Shown here: positions 44,138-53,041 of the stretch, in pieces
Numbering within the stretch: position 1 is the stretch's first letter
How the letters are laid out: each line of letters starts with the position of its first letter
Origin: [Actinomadura] parvosata subsp. kistnae
GTDB taxonomy: Bacteria > Actinomycetota > Actinomycetes > Streptosporangiales > Streptosporangiaceae
Direction of reading: 5' to 3'
Assembly: GCF_900323885.1 (NCBI RefSeq)
Contig: NZ_OOHJ01000022.1
Coordinates: 248,001 to 312,000, forward strand
DNA: 64,000 bases
Notes under the pieces: model-generated
What the model was told of the DNA's origin: nothing
Databases searched by the model: none
The model's input: only the letters and a program-made list of their open reading frames with translations
Position numbers and translations under genes: made by a program

Positions 44138-44284
44138 ATGCGCATGCGCATTGCCCTGTCAATCCTGGCTGCCGCGATCGGCACCGCGGTAGCCCTTGCC
44201 GGCAATGGTACGGCGGCAAGTGCCTCGACGTCTTCCCTCTCGAGCTCCCTCTCGAGCGCGACGGCGGACATCGGCTGCTGCTGA
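44138..44284 (+). CDS. 48-residue putative secreted signal peptide precursor
   Basis: A short gene missed by length cut-offs. ATG 44138 is preceded by GAGGGAG at seven bases. The product starts basic (MRMRIA), has a hydrophobic core (LSILAAAIGTAVALAG) and a likely cleavage after ASA, leaving about 20 residues (STSSLSSSLSSATADIGCC). The DNA has a perfect 12-base duplication (TCCCTCTCGAGC) encoding SLSS twice. It ends in Cys-Cys and is followed by a hairpin terminator. It is divergent from the XRE-TPR regulator. I infer a signalling pro-peptide; it could also be an unrelated small exported protein. Confidence 0.62.
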   Translation: MRMRIALSILAAAIGTAVALAGNGTAASASTSSLSSSLSSATADIGCC

Positions 44285-44350
44285 GCCGGGTGAAATGAGG
44301 TGGCTCGACGGGCACGACCGCACACCGTGCTCGTGACAGCGATGGTCTGG

Positions 44351-44381
44351 CAGGTAAGGGGTCTGTCAGGCCCCTCACCTG
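44351..44381 (+). terminator. Hairpin after the secreted-peptide gene
   Basis: CAGGTAAGGGG (44351-44361), a 9-base loop, and CCCCTCACCTG (44371-44381) form an 11-bp stem with one mismatch, 66 bases after the peptide stop. It would give the peptide its own short transcript. The remaining bases to 44540 show no gene; TAAGCT six bases before the next GTG may be a -10 element. Confidence 0.5.
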
Positions 44382-44540
44382 TCGTCCAGGCCGGCCTGAG
44401 CAGCTGATCAGTCGGGGCGCGCGCGACCGGCCCCGCACCTCGGCCCCACGCGGCACCCAGCCTAGTCGCCGCGTCTACATTCCCCCTATATGACGGCTTC
44501 GCTCTCTCTGCGCCGTCGCTGTCGGGACTAAGCTCCCTAC

Positions 44541-47381
44541 GTGGATCCGACTCACGATCATGAGCGTCCTCTGGCAGCCGATCTGACCATCGGTCTTCTG
44601 GGCCCGGTCCGCGGCGTGTTCCGTGATGCGGAGATCGATCTGGGTCCGCCTCTCCAGCAGGCCATCGTGGCGATGCTCGCCACGCGTGCCGGCCGCGTGG
44701 TCACCCTGGGCCAGCTGATCCAAGGGCTGTGGGGAGAGACCCCTCCCGCCAGTGCCACGCAGAGCGTCTACACCTACATCGCGGGCTTGCGGCGGGCGTT
44801 CGAGCCCGGCCGCGGCAGGCGCGAGCCGCCGAGCATGGTGTCCCGCTCGTCGGGCGGCTACTTGTTACGGCTCGACCCCTCACAAGTCGACGCGCACGTG
44901 TTCGCCGCGCGGCTCGACGCGGCGGCGCAGGGCGGCAGGTCCGGCGATCTCGACGGCGCGTTACGCGACCTCGGCGAGGCGCTGTCCTTATGGCGCGGCC
45001 CGGCGCTGAGCGGGGTGCCGGGGCCCTTCGCCGAGAGCGAGCGGGCCCGCCTCGAACAGCTCCATCTGACGGCTCTGGAGGCCCGCGCCGACACCCTCCT
45101 GCGGCTCGGCCGCCCCGAGGAAGCGCTCTCCGAGCTCTACGACCTGGTGCACCGCCATCCCCTGCGGGAGCGCCCGTACGAGCTGCTCATGCTGGCCCTG
45201 CACGGCTGCGGGCGCCAGGCCGAGGCGCTGACGGTCTTCGAGCAGGCCCGCTCCACCCTGGCCGAGGAGCTGGGCATCGACCCCGGCGAGGGCCTGCGCC
45301 GCGCGCACGGCGTGGTCCTGGCCAGTGACGAACGGCCGGCGGCCCCGTCCCGTACGGTCCCGCGGCAGCTTCCCGGCGACCTCATGGTCTTCGTCGGCCG
45401 GACGCGGGAGACGGTCCGGCTGAAGTCCCTGCTCGACCCGTGGGGGGACGAGCCGCCGCACCCGTTCGTGGTGATCTGCGGCCCGCCCGGGGTCGGCAAG
45501 TCGGCGCTGGCGGTGCACGTCGCCCACCTGGTGCGGGAGCGCTTCCCCGACGGGCAGCTCTACGTCAACCTGCGCGGGGGCACCCCGAACGTCCCCCGGC
45601 TGTCCACCCACGAGATCTTCAGCCGGCTGCTGCGCGGCATCGGCACGCCCGACAGCTCCGTCCCCGAGGACGAGGACGAGGCCGCCGCCCTGTGGCGCAG
45701 CAGGCTGCAGGACGGGCGGCTGCTCCTCGTTCTCGACAACGCCGCCGACCTGGCCCAGGTCAAGCCGTTCATCTCGGCGCCCCGGGGCGTCGCGGTGCTG
45801 GTGACGAGCAGGGAGTCGCTGGCGGCCGGCGACGACTGCGTGCAGCTGCGCCTGCAGCCGCTCTCCGACGCGGAGGCCACCGCCATGCTGTCCAAGCTGG
45901 TGGGCGCCGACCGGGTCGCCGCCGAGCTCGACCAGACCACCCGGCTCATCAGGCTCTGCGACGGTTTCCCGCTGGCGCTGCGCGTGGCCGGGGCGCGGCT
46001 GATCGACCGTCCCGACTGGACGGTGGGCGCGCTGACGTCGCGGCTCACCGACGAGCGGCGCCGGCTGCGCGAGCTGGAGTCGGGCGACCTGGCCGTCCGG
46101 TCGAGCCTGGCGGCGAGCTGGAACGCGCTCAACGGCAGCGCCCGCGACATCGACGGCGAGGCGGCGCACCTGCTGGCCCTGCTCGGCCTGCTGCACGTAC
46201 CGGACGTGACCGTGGAGGCGGCCACGGCGCTGTCCGGCGGCGCGCCGTTCGACGTCGAGCGCGCGCTCGAACGACTCTGCGACGCCCACCTGCTCGACCC
46301 CGGCGAGCCGGGCCGCTACCACCCGCACGATCTCGTCCGGCTCTTCGCCGCCGACCTGCTGCCGCCGGGCGAGCGGATCGCCCCGCTCAAGCGGACCATC
46401 GGCTACTACGCCCAGTCGACGCGGGCCGCGGCCCTCACCAGCGATCCGCACCGGGTGCACTGCCTGTATCCGGAGCTGGACGCCCAGGGGCGCGGCTTCG
46501 ACAGCGCGGAGGAGGCACGCGCCTGGCTCAGGACGGAGGAGGCGACCCTGCTGGCCGCCGCCCACCAGGCGATGGCGGACCCGGACGACGACATCGCCCG
46601 GGCCGGGGCGGGCATCGGCCTGGCCCTGTGGTGGTACCAGCAGGGCGCGTACCGGGTGGCGGGCTTGATCTCGCTGGGCGAGCGGCTGCTCGCCACGGGC
46701 GCGCGGCTCGGCGACCAGGTCATCACCATGGAGGCGCACGCCCACCTGGCCACGGGCCTGTACCTCAAGGGCGACTGGGCCAGGTGTTACGAGCAGCACG
46801 AGGGGCACCTGCGGCTGGCCCGGCTGCTCGGTGACCGCTTCAACGAGCAGCGCGCGCACGGCAACCTGGCCGGCACGCTGCTGAAGTGGGACCGCAGCGC
46901 GGAGGCGCTGGAGCACGCGCTCGCCCAGCGCGTGATCGCCCGCGAGATCGCGTCGGGGCCGGGCGAGCGCTACGCCCTGCTCGTCGCGGCGCGGGCCTGC
47001 ATCGGCCTGGGGCGGCTGGAGGAGGCCGTGCGCACGCTGGAGGAGGGCGCGGCGATGGCCGACCAGGCGGGCGACACGCTGCGGCAGACCGAGTTCGCGG
47101 TGGCGCGCGGGGACGTGCTGCTGGAGCTGGGCCGGCCCGACGAGGCCCTGGCCGTGCTCACCGCCACCCTTGAGCCGGCCCGCGCCATCGGCATGAAGAT
47201 GACCGAGGTGAGCTGCCTGGTCCGGCTGGCGCGCGCCTGCCGCCTGCTCGGCCGCACCGGTGAGGCCACCCGGTACAGCATCGAGGCGCTCGTGCTGGCC
47301 GAGCGGATGGGCAGCGCGTACTGGCTCCAGCGGGCCACCGAGGAACGCGACGCGCTGGCCCAGCGGTCGGTCCACGCGTGA
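44541..47381 (+). CDS. AfsR/SARP-family regulator (wHTH-BTAD-NTPase-TPR)
   Basis: A 946-residue regulator with the AfsR layout. Residues 15-110 are an OmpR-type winged helix and 115-260 a BTAD. An NB-ARC-like STAND NTPase follows at 285-570 with Walker A GPPGVGKS (314-321) and Walker B LLLVLDNA. The C-terminal 350 residues form TPR-like repeats (ALVLAERMG, RACRLLGRTGEA). The GTG start lies six bases after TAAGCT, a likely leaderless promoter. Such proteins activate secondary metabolite or development genes when nucleotides and partner proteins bind. Its stop is adjacent to that of the convergent PucR gene. Target unknown. Confidence 0.9.
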   Translation: MDPTHDHERPLAADLTIGLLGPVRGVFRDAEIDLGPPLQQAIVAMLATRAGRVVTLGQLIQGLWGETPPASATQSVYTYIAGLRRAFEPGRGRREPPSMVSRSSGGYLLRLDPSQVDAHVFAARLDAAAQGGRSGDLDGALRDLGEALSLWRGPALSGVPGPFAESERARLEQLHLTALEARADTLLRLGRPEEALSELYDLVHRHPLRERPYELLMLALHGCGRQAEALTVFEQARSTLAEELGIDPGEGLRRAHGVVLASDERPAAPSRTVPRQLPGDLMVFVGRTRETVRLKSLLDPWGDEPPHPFVVICGPPGVGKSALAVHVAHLVRERFPDGQLYVNLRGGTPNVPRLSTHEIFSRLLRGIGTPDSSVPEDEDEAAALWRSRLQDGRLLLVLDNAADLAQVKPFISAPRGVAVLVTSRESLAAGDDCVQLRLQPLSDAEATAMLSKLVGADRVAAELDQTTRLIRLCDGFPLALRVAGARLIDRPDWTVGALTSRLTDERRRLRELESGDLAVRSSLAASWNALNGSARDIDGEAAHLLALLGLLHVPDVTVEAATALSGGAPFDVERALERLCDAHLLDPGEPGRYHPHDLVRLFAADLLPPGERIAPLKRTIGYYAQSTRAAALTSDPHRVHCLYPELDAQGRGFDSAEEARAWLRTEEATLLAAAHQAMADPDDDIARAGAGIGLALWWYQQGAYRVAGLISLGERLLATGARLGDQVITMEAHAHLATGLYLKGDWARCYEQHEGHLRLARLLGDRFNEQRAHGNLAGTLLKWDRSAEALEHALAQRVIAREIASGPGERYALLVAARACIGLGRLEEAVRTLEEGAAMADQAGDTLRQTEFAVARGDVLLELGRPDEALAVLTATLEPARAIGMKMTEVSCLVRLARACRLLGRTGEATRYSIEALVLAERMGSAYWLQRATEERDALAQRSVHA

Positions 47382-49019
47382 TCAGGGGGGCGGGGCGGTG
47401 TCCCTGAGCGCCAGGAAGAAGTCGACGCGGTCGGCCATCGTGGACAGGTCCCTGCCGGTCAGCTCCTCGATCCGGCGCACCCGGTAGCGCACGGTGTTGA
47501 CGTGCACGTGGAGCTGCTCGGCGCAGGCGTTCCACGAGCCGGCGCAGTCGAGGAAGATCCCGAGCGTGCGGACCAGCTCGGACTGGTGCCTGCGGTCGTA
47601 GTCGAGCAGCGGCGACAGCAGCCGCGCGGCGAACGAGCGGCGCACGTCGCCGGGCACGGTGGCCAGCAACAGCGCGTGCGTGTAGATCTCGTCGCTGGTG
47701 ACCACCCCGCCGCCTCTGGCCTCGGCCAGGCGCCGGGCGTGCCCGGCCTCCTCCACGCCGCCCTTGACGGCGGCGGCGCCGCTCAGCGCGCCGCTGACGC
47801 CCACGCACAGGCGGGTGTCGGGCAGCGCGGCCAGCACGCTCGCGCCGGCCCGCAACCGCTCGGCCAGCTCGGCGGTGCTGCCCAGGCCCAGCCGGTCGGC
47901 CGGCCCACCGGTCGTGCTCTCCCGAGGACGGTCGGCCGGCCCGGTGGTGGTGCCCGCGCGCAGCCGATCGGACGGTTCCGCGCCGGTGCCCGCGCGCAGC
48001 CGATCGGACGGTTCCGCGACGGCGCCCGCGCGCAGCGGGACGACGGCGATCGCGGCGTCCGCGCCGGCCGCCGCCACGATCTCGCGGCCGAGCAGCTCCT
48101 CGACGATCCGGCCGCCGAGCGTGGCGGGGTCGGGCCCGCGGGTGGCGCCGGGCCTGGGGGCGGTGACGTTCACGATCGCGTACGGCTCCGCCGCGCCCAC
48201 CCCGCACGTCCGCAGCCTGGCGTCGAGCTCGGCGACCCCGGCCTCGCCCAGGGCGGCCATGACGAGTTGCTCGGCCAGGCGGCGCTCGACCCTGCGGCCC
48301 TCCTCCATGCGGCTGCGTTCGAGGCCGACGCAGGCGGCCAGCTCGTAGCCGAGGTCGGCCCGGTCCATGAGGTCGCCGTCGCAGACCAGCGCCCAGCCGG
48401 CGGCGCGGTGGCCGCGCCCGACGGGGAAGATCGTGTGCGCGCCGACCCTGACCGGCAGGCGCGGCGCCGTCAGGTACGCCTTGGCCAGGCGCTCCGGGTC
48501 GCCGGCCGCGCCGACGATCACCTCGCCGGAGGCGGACACCACGGCCCCGGTGACGCCCAGCTCGGCCGCGGTCAGCTCGAACAGCTCGCGCAGGTCGGCG
48601 CCCTCGGCGATGGCGGCGACGAGCCTGCGGTGCCGGCCGAGCGCGTCGCGCACGTCACCGGCCAGGCGGGGCACGACCGTCTCGGCCAGCGTCCTGAACG
48701 AGACCTCGACCGGCACCTCCAGCAGCGGCAGCCCGGCGTCGGCGCAGGCGGCCACCAGGTCGTCGGGCACGTGGCCGAGCCACGCCTGCCCGGCGCCGAG
48801 CGCGGCCACCCCGGCCTCGGCCAGCGCGGCCACGAAGCGGGCGGAGTCGCCGGGCTCGTGCCACCACATCAGCCCGGTCAGCACCAGCTCGCCGCCGCCC
48901 AGGTAGCGGCCGGGCTCGGGCAGGTCGGTGATGTGCACGGTGCTGAACTCGCGGGCCGGGTCGCCGGTGAGCAGCCTCAGGCGCAGATCGTCGATGGCCA
49001 GCAGGTCGGAGATGCGCAC
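47382..49019 (-). CDS. PucR-family purine catabolism regulator
   Basis: A 545-residue regulator. The N-terminal PucR domain is at residues 1-120 (VRISDLLAIDDLRLRLLTG...FSTVHITDLPEPGRYL), then a GGDEF-like linker and a C-terminal HTH (CAEQLHVHVNTVRYRVRRIEELTGRDL). GTG 49019 fits the family start; ATG 49049 adds 10 residues. TACATT lies seven bases before the GTG, so the mRNA may be leaderless. An in-frame 36-base perfect repeat (47950-48021) and flanking diverged copies encode a low-complexity insertion (EPSDRLRAGTGA). It is divergent from xanthine dehydrogenase, its likely target. Confidence 0.87.
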   Translation of the reverse strand: MRISDLLAIDDLRLRLLTGDPAREFSTVHITDLPEPGRYLGGGELVLTGLMWWHEPGDSARFVAALAEAGVAALGAGQAWLGHVPDDLVAACADAGLPLLEVPVEVSFRTLAETVVPRLAGDVRDALGRHRRLVAAIAEGADLRELFELTAAELGVTGAVVSASGEVIVGAAGDPERLAKAYLTAPRLPVRVGAHTIFPVGRGHRAAGWALVCDGDLMDRADLGYELAACVGLERSRMEEGRRVERRLAEQLVMAALGEAGVAELDARLRTCGVGAAEPYAIVNVTAPRPGATRGPDPATLGGRIVEELLGREIVAAAGADAAIAVVPLRAGAVAEPSDRLRAGTGAEPSDRLRAGTTTGPADRPRESTTGGPADRLGLGSTAELAERLRAGASVLAALPDTRLCVGVSGALSGAAAVKGGVEEAGHARRLAEARGGGVVTSDEIYTHALLLATVPGDVRRSFAARLLSPLLDYDRRHQSELVRTLGIFLDCAGSWNACAEQLHVHVNTVRYRVRRIEELTGRDLSTMADRVDFFLALRDTAPPP

Positions 49020-49113
49020 CTGTAGGAATGTACAAGCCGCAGGTTTCATCCGATGACCGCGATTTGACGTCGCGCGGATAGGCCGGCGGCGGGCGCGGTG
49101 CTCTACTCGGAGG

Positions 49114-51342
49114 ATGACGCAGACGTCTGACGCGGTCCTTCACGGTGTCGGGGAGAGCGCGCGGCGGCCCGACGCCACGCTGAAGGTGACCGGCGAGTTC
49201 GCCTACGCCTCCGACCTGTGGCTGGACGGCATGGTGTGGGGCGCGACGCTGCGCAGCCCGCACCCGTCGGCGTGGCTGCGCTCGATCGACGTGAGCCCCG
49301 CGCTGCGCATCCCCGGCGTGCGGGCGGTGCTGACGCACGAGGACGTGCCGGGCGAGAAGTACTACGGCCTGGAGCACAAGGACCAGCCGGTGCTGGCCAT
49401 CGACCAGGTGCGTTACCAGGGCGAGCCGGTCGCGCTGGTGGCGGCCGACCATCCGGAGACGGCCCGCAGGGCGGCGGCGGCCATCGTCGTCGAGTACGAG
49501 CCCCGCCCCGCCATCACCGACCCCCGCCGGTCGCAGCACTTCGTGCGCCACCAGCCGGTACGCCGCGGCGACACGTTCGAGGCCGAGGTCGTCGTGACCG
49601 GCGAGTACGAGGTCGGCATGCAGGACCAGGCGTTCCTCGGCCCCGAGTCCGGCCTGGCGGTGCCCGCCGAGGACGGCGGCGTGGACCTCTACATCGCCAC
49701 CCAGTGGCTGCACGTGGACCGCGACCAGCTCGCGCCCTGCCTCGGCCTGCCGCCGGACAAGGTGCGCCTGACGCTGGCGGGCGTCGGCGGCGCGTTCGGC
49801 GCCCGCGAGGACCTGTCGATGCAGGTGCACGCCTGCATGCTGGCGCTGCGCCTGAACCGGCCCGTCAAGATCGTGTACGGGCGCGAGGAGTCGTTCTTCG
49901 GCCACGTGCACCGCCATCCGGCCCTGATGCGGTACGAGCACGGCGCCACCCGCGACGGCAGGCTGGTCTACGTCAAGGCCGACATCCTGCTCGACGGCGG
50001 CGCCTACTGCTCCTCCTCCCCCGCCGTGGTGGGCAACGCGGCGTCGCTGGGCGTGGGCCCGTACGAGGTGCCGAACGTGCGCGTGGACGCCACCGGCGTC
50101 TACACCAACAACCCGCCGTGCGGCGCGATGCGCGGCTTCGGCGCGGTGCAGGCGTGTTACGCCTACGAGTCGCAGATGGACCGGCTGGCGGAGGCGTGCG
50201 GCCTGTCCCCGGTCGAGATCCGGGTGCGCAACGCCGTCTCCCAGGGCTCCCGGCTGATCACCGGGCAGGTGATCGACGCGCCGGCGCCGCTCGCGGAGAT
50301 GCTGCGCGACCTGGAAGCCATGCCGCTCCCGCCCGAGAGGACCGGCGACGACCTGCGCGGGCTGCCCGGCGGCGTCTCCCAGACCACGCACGGCGAGTCG
50401 GTACGGCGCGGCGTCGGCTACGGCGTCGGCATCAAGAACATCTGCTTCTCCGAGGGCTTCGACGACTACTCCACCGCCCGGGTGCGGGCCGAGCTGATCG
50501 GCGGCGAGCCGCACGTCACCGTGCACACCGCCGCCGCCGAGGTGGGGCAGGGCCTGGTGACCGTGCAGGCCCAGATCGCCCGCACCGAGCTCGGCATCCG
50601 GAACGTCACCGTCGCCACCGCCGACACCTCCGTCGGCTCGGCGGGCTCGTCGTCGGCCTCGCGGCAGTCGTACGTCACGGGCGGCGCGGTCAAGGCCGCC
50701 TGCGAGGCGGTGCGCAAGCGGTTCGAGGGGTTGCCGCCGGAGGAGGCGCTGGCCCGGTTCGGGCCGATCGAGGAGACGCGCGAGTACCGGCACCGGCCGA
50801 CGTACCCCATGGACCCGCTGACCGGGCAGGGCGACTCGCACACGCAGCTCGCGCTGTGCGTGCACCGGGCGGTCGTGGACGTGGACGTGGAGCTCGGGCT
50901 GGTGAAGGTGGTGGAGCTGGCGGCGGTGCAGGACGTCGGGCGGGTGCTGAACCCGCAGGCGCTGGAGGGGCAGATCCACGGCGGCTCCGCGCAGGGGCTC
51001 GGGCTGGCGCTCATGGAGGAGATCCAGGTCCGGGACGGGCGCGTGCTCAACCCGTCGTTCACCGACTACCTCATCCCCACCATCCTCGACATGCCGCCCA
51101 TGAACCTCAAGGTTCTGGAGAATCCCGACCCGGCCGCCCCGTACGGGCTCCGGGGCGCCGGCGAGCCCCCGACCCTGTCCTCCACCCCGGCCATCGCCGC
51201 CGCCGTCAGAGCGGCTACGGGACTTCGGTTGACTCGCGTTCCGATTAGGCCGGAAGATATCGCCTTGTTCGACAAGGGCCAGGCTCATTCCGCCCCTGCG
51301 GCCTCGCAGGTCAGCGACCCACCGGGACAGGGCCTGGTATGA
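49114..51342 (+). CDS. Xanthine dehydrogenase molybdenum-binding subunit
   Basis: A 742-residue molybdopterin-cytosine/guanine-dinucleotide subunit of a xanthine-dehydrogenase-type enzyme. It oxidises hypoxanthine or xanthine to urate in purine catabolism. Residues 10-130 are the a/b hammerhead. The Moco-binding motifs are AGVGGAFGARED, GAMRGFGAVQ, AAAEVGQGLVT and QSYVTGGA. The catalytic glutamate is in LRGAGEPPTLS near the end. The FAD and 2Fe-2S subunits are absent from the window, which is unusual. ATG 49114 follows GGAGG. PucR is divergent, and a purine permease is downstream. Confidence 0.9.
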   Translation: MTQTSDAVLHGVGESARRPDATLKVTGEFAYASDLWLDGMVWGATLRSPHPSAWLRSIDVSPALRIPGVRAVLTHEDVPGEKYYGLEHKDQPVLAIDQVRYQGEPVALVAADHPETARRAAAAIVVEYEPRPAITDPRRSQHFVRHQPVRRGDTFEAEVVVTGEYEVGMQDQAFLGPESGLAVPAEDGGVDLYIATQWLHVDRDQLAPCLGLPPDKVRLTLAGVGGAFGAREDLSMQVHACMLALRLNRPVKIVYGREESFFGHVHRHPALMRYEHGATRDGRLVYVKADILLDGGAYCSSSPAVVGNAASLGVGPYEVPNVRVDATGVYTNNPPCGAMRGFGAVQACYAYESQMDRLAEACGLSPVEIRVRNAVSQGSRLITGQVIDAPAPLAEMLRDLEAMPLPPERTGDDLRGLPGGVSQTTHGESVRRGVGYGVGIKNICFSEGFDDYSTARVRAELIGGEPHVTVHTAAAEVGQGLVTVQAQIARTELGIRNVTVATADTSVGSAGSSSASRQSYVTGGAVKAACEAVRKRFEGLPPEEALARFGPIEETREYRHRPTYPMDPLTGQGDSHTQLALCVHRAVVDVDVELGLVKVVELAAVQDVGRVLNPQALEGQIHGGSAQGLGLALMEEIQVRDGRVLNPSFTDYLIPTILDMPPMNLKVLENPDPAAPYGLRGAGEPPTLSSTPAIAAAVRAATGLRLTRVPIRPEDIALFDKGQAHSAPAASQVSDPPGQGLV

Positions 51343-51367
51343 CAAGGGCTAGACAAGGGGGCATCCG

Positions 51368-51601
51368 ATGGCAAGCGCGCGCGAGGCGGCGGAGGCGGAG
51401 TTCAGGCGCTTCGACACCGACGGCGACGGCCTGCTGACCGCCGACGAGATCAGGCAGGCGAACGAGGCGCTGGGCGGGCAGGGCGCGTCCGAGGCCGAGA
51501 TCGAGGCGTTCATCCGGTCGGCCGACAGCGACGGCGACGGCACGATCAAGCTGGACGAGTTCGTCGCGCTGGTGGGTCACGGCCGCCACGAGAAGGCGTA
51601 A
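51368..51601 (+). CDS. Two-EF-hand calcium-binding protein
   Basis: A 77-residue acidic cytosolic protein with two canonical EF-hands: DTDGDGLLTADE (residues 16-27) and DSDGDGTIKLDE (about 53-64). Each has the 1, 3, 5, 7, 9, 12 ligands. It is a single calmodulin-like lobe. ATG 51368 is 25 bases past the xanthine dehydrogenase stop, so it is probably co-transcribed. The role is unknown; calcium sensing or buffering is likely. Confidence 0.88.
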   Translation: MASAREAAEAEFRRFDTDGDGLLTADEIRQANEALGGQGASEAEIEAFIRSADSDGDGTIKLDEFVALVGHGRHEKA

Positions 51602-51618
51602 CCCCGCCCCCGCGGGGT
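51601..51618 (+). terminator. Small hairpin after the EF-hand gene
   Basis: ACCCCGC (51601-51607), CCCC, GCGGGGT (51612-51618). A 7-bp perfect stem starting at the last base of the stop codon. It lacks a T-run, so it may only attenuate transcription into the permease gene. Confidence 0.4.
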
Positions 51619-51655
51619 AGGCAACCCGGCATTCCCCCTGATCACGACGGGGGGA

Positions 51656-53041
51656 ATGGCGGTGCTCGACAGATTCTTCGAGCTGACGGGGCGGGGCACC
51701 ACCGTCGGCCGTGAGGTGCGTGGCGGGCTCACCACGTTCATGGCCATGGCCTACATCATCCTGCTCAACCCGATCATCCTCGCGGGCGCCAAGGACGTCA
51801 CGGGCGCCCGGCTGTCGATCGGCGAGCTGACCACCTCCACGGCGCTGGCCGCGGCGATCTCGACGCTGCTGATGGCGTTCGTCGGCAACGCGCCGTTCGG
51901 CCTGGCCGCCGGGCTCGGCCTGAACGCGGTCGTCGCCTACCAGGCGGCCCCGCACATGACGTGGGCGCAGGCCATGGGCCTGGTCGTGTTGGAAGGCTTC
52001 GTGATCATCGTGCTGGCGGTCACGGGCCTGCGCACCCTGATCATGAACGCGATCCCGCTGGCGCTCAAGCACGCGATCAGCGTGGGGATCGGCCTGTTCA
52101 TCGCGCTGATCGGCCTGGTGGACGCGGGCTTCGTCGCGTCCGGCTCGGGCACGCCGGTGCAGCTCGGCGCGACCGGGCACCTCACCGGCTGGCCGGTCGC
52201 GGTCTTCTGCTTCGGCCTGCTCCTGATGATCCTCCTGTACGTGCGGCGCGTCCCGGCCGCCATCCTCATCAGCATCGCCGTGACCGCGGCCCTGGCCATC
52301 CTGGTCAACACCGTCACCACCATCGACCCGGCCTCCTGGGGCGTGGTCGCGCCGCGCGTGCCCGAGTCGCTGGTCGCGGCGCCGGACTTCGGGCTGGTGG
52401 GGCACTTCGACCTGTTCGGCGGGTTCGTCCGGGCGGGGGCGCTGACGGCCACGGTGGTGCTGTTCACGCTGGTCCTGTCGGGCTTCTTCGACGCCATGGG
52501 GACGATCATCGGCGTCAGCGACGAGGCCGGCCTCGTGGACGCGCAGGGCCGGGTGCCGCGCCTGGGCCGCATCCTGACCGTGGACGGCGTGGCCGGCATG
52601 GTGGGCGGCGCGGCCAGCGCCTCGGCCAACACCGTCTTCGTCGAGTCGGCCGCCGGCGTCGGCGAGGGCGCGCGCACCGGCCTGGCCAGCGTGGTGACGG
52701 GCGCGCTGCTGGGGCTGACGCTGCTGTTCACGCCGCTGGCGGCGGTGGTGCCGGCCGCCGCGGCCGCGCCGGCGCTGGTGCTGGTCGGGGCGCTGATGAT
52801 GATGCAGAGCAGGAACGTCCCGTGGGACGACCTGGAGCTGGCCGTGCCGGCGTTCCTGACGATCGCGCTGATGCCGTTCACGTACTCGATCACGAACGGC
52901 GTGGGCGCCGGCGTGATCGTCTACACGCTCATCAAGGCGGTCAGGGGGCACTTCTCGGAGATCCCCTGGCTGCTGTGGGTGGTCTCGCTGGTCTTCCTGG
53001 CCTACTTCGGCATCGACTGGCTGGAGGAGCTGTTCGCCTAG
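51656..53041 (+). CDS. NCS2-family purine permease (AzgA-like)
   Basis: A 461-residue proton-coupled nucleobase permease of the AzgA-type NCS2 branch, likely importing hypoxanthine, guanine or adenine. About 13 hydrophobic segments are visible. Motifs are TTFMAMAYIILLNPIIL near the N-terminus, GLAAGLGLNAVVAY, LSGFFDAMGTIIGVSDEAG and GGAASASANTVFVESAAGVGEGARTGL. ATG 51656 is used. Together with xanthine dehydrogenase and PucR it forms a purine uptake and oxidation group. The stop shares CTAG with the convergent excalibur gene. Confidence 0.92.
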   Translation: MAVLDRFFELTGRGTTVGREVRGGLTTFMAMAYIILLNPIILAGAKDVTGARLSIGELTTSTALAAAISTLLMAFVGNAPFGLAAGLGLNAVVAYQAAPHMTWAQAMGLVVLEGFVIIVLAVTGLRTLIMNAIPLALKHAISVGIGLFIALIGLVDAGFVASGSGTPVQLGATGHLTGWPVAVFCFGLLLMILLYVRRVPAAILISIAVTAALAILVNTVTTIDPASWGVVAPRVPESLVAAPDFGLVGHFDLFGGFVRAGALTATVVLFTLVLSGFFDAMGTIIGVSDEAGLVDAQGRVPRLGRILTVDGVAGMVGGAASASANTVFVESAAGVGEGARTGLASVVTGALLGLTLLFTPLAAVVPAAAAAPALVLVGALMMMQSRNVPWDDLELAVPAFLTIALMPFTYSITNGVGAGVIVYTLIKAVRGHFSEIPWLLWVVSLVFLAYFGIDWLEELFA

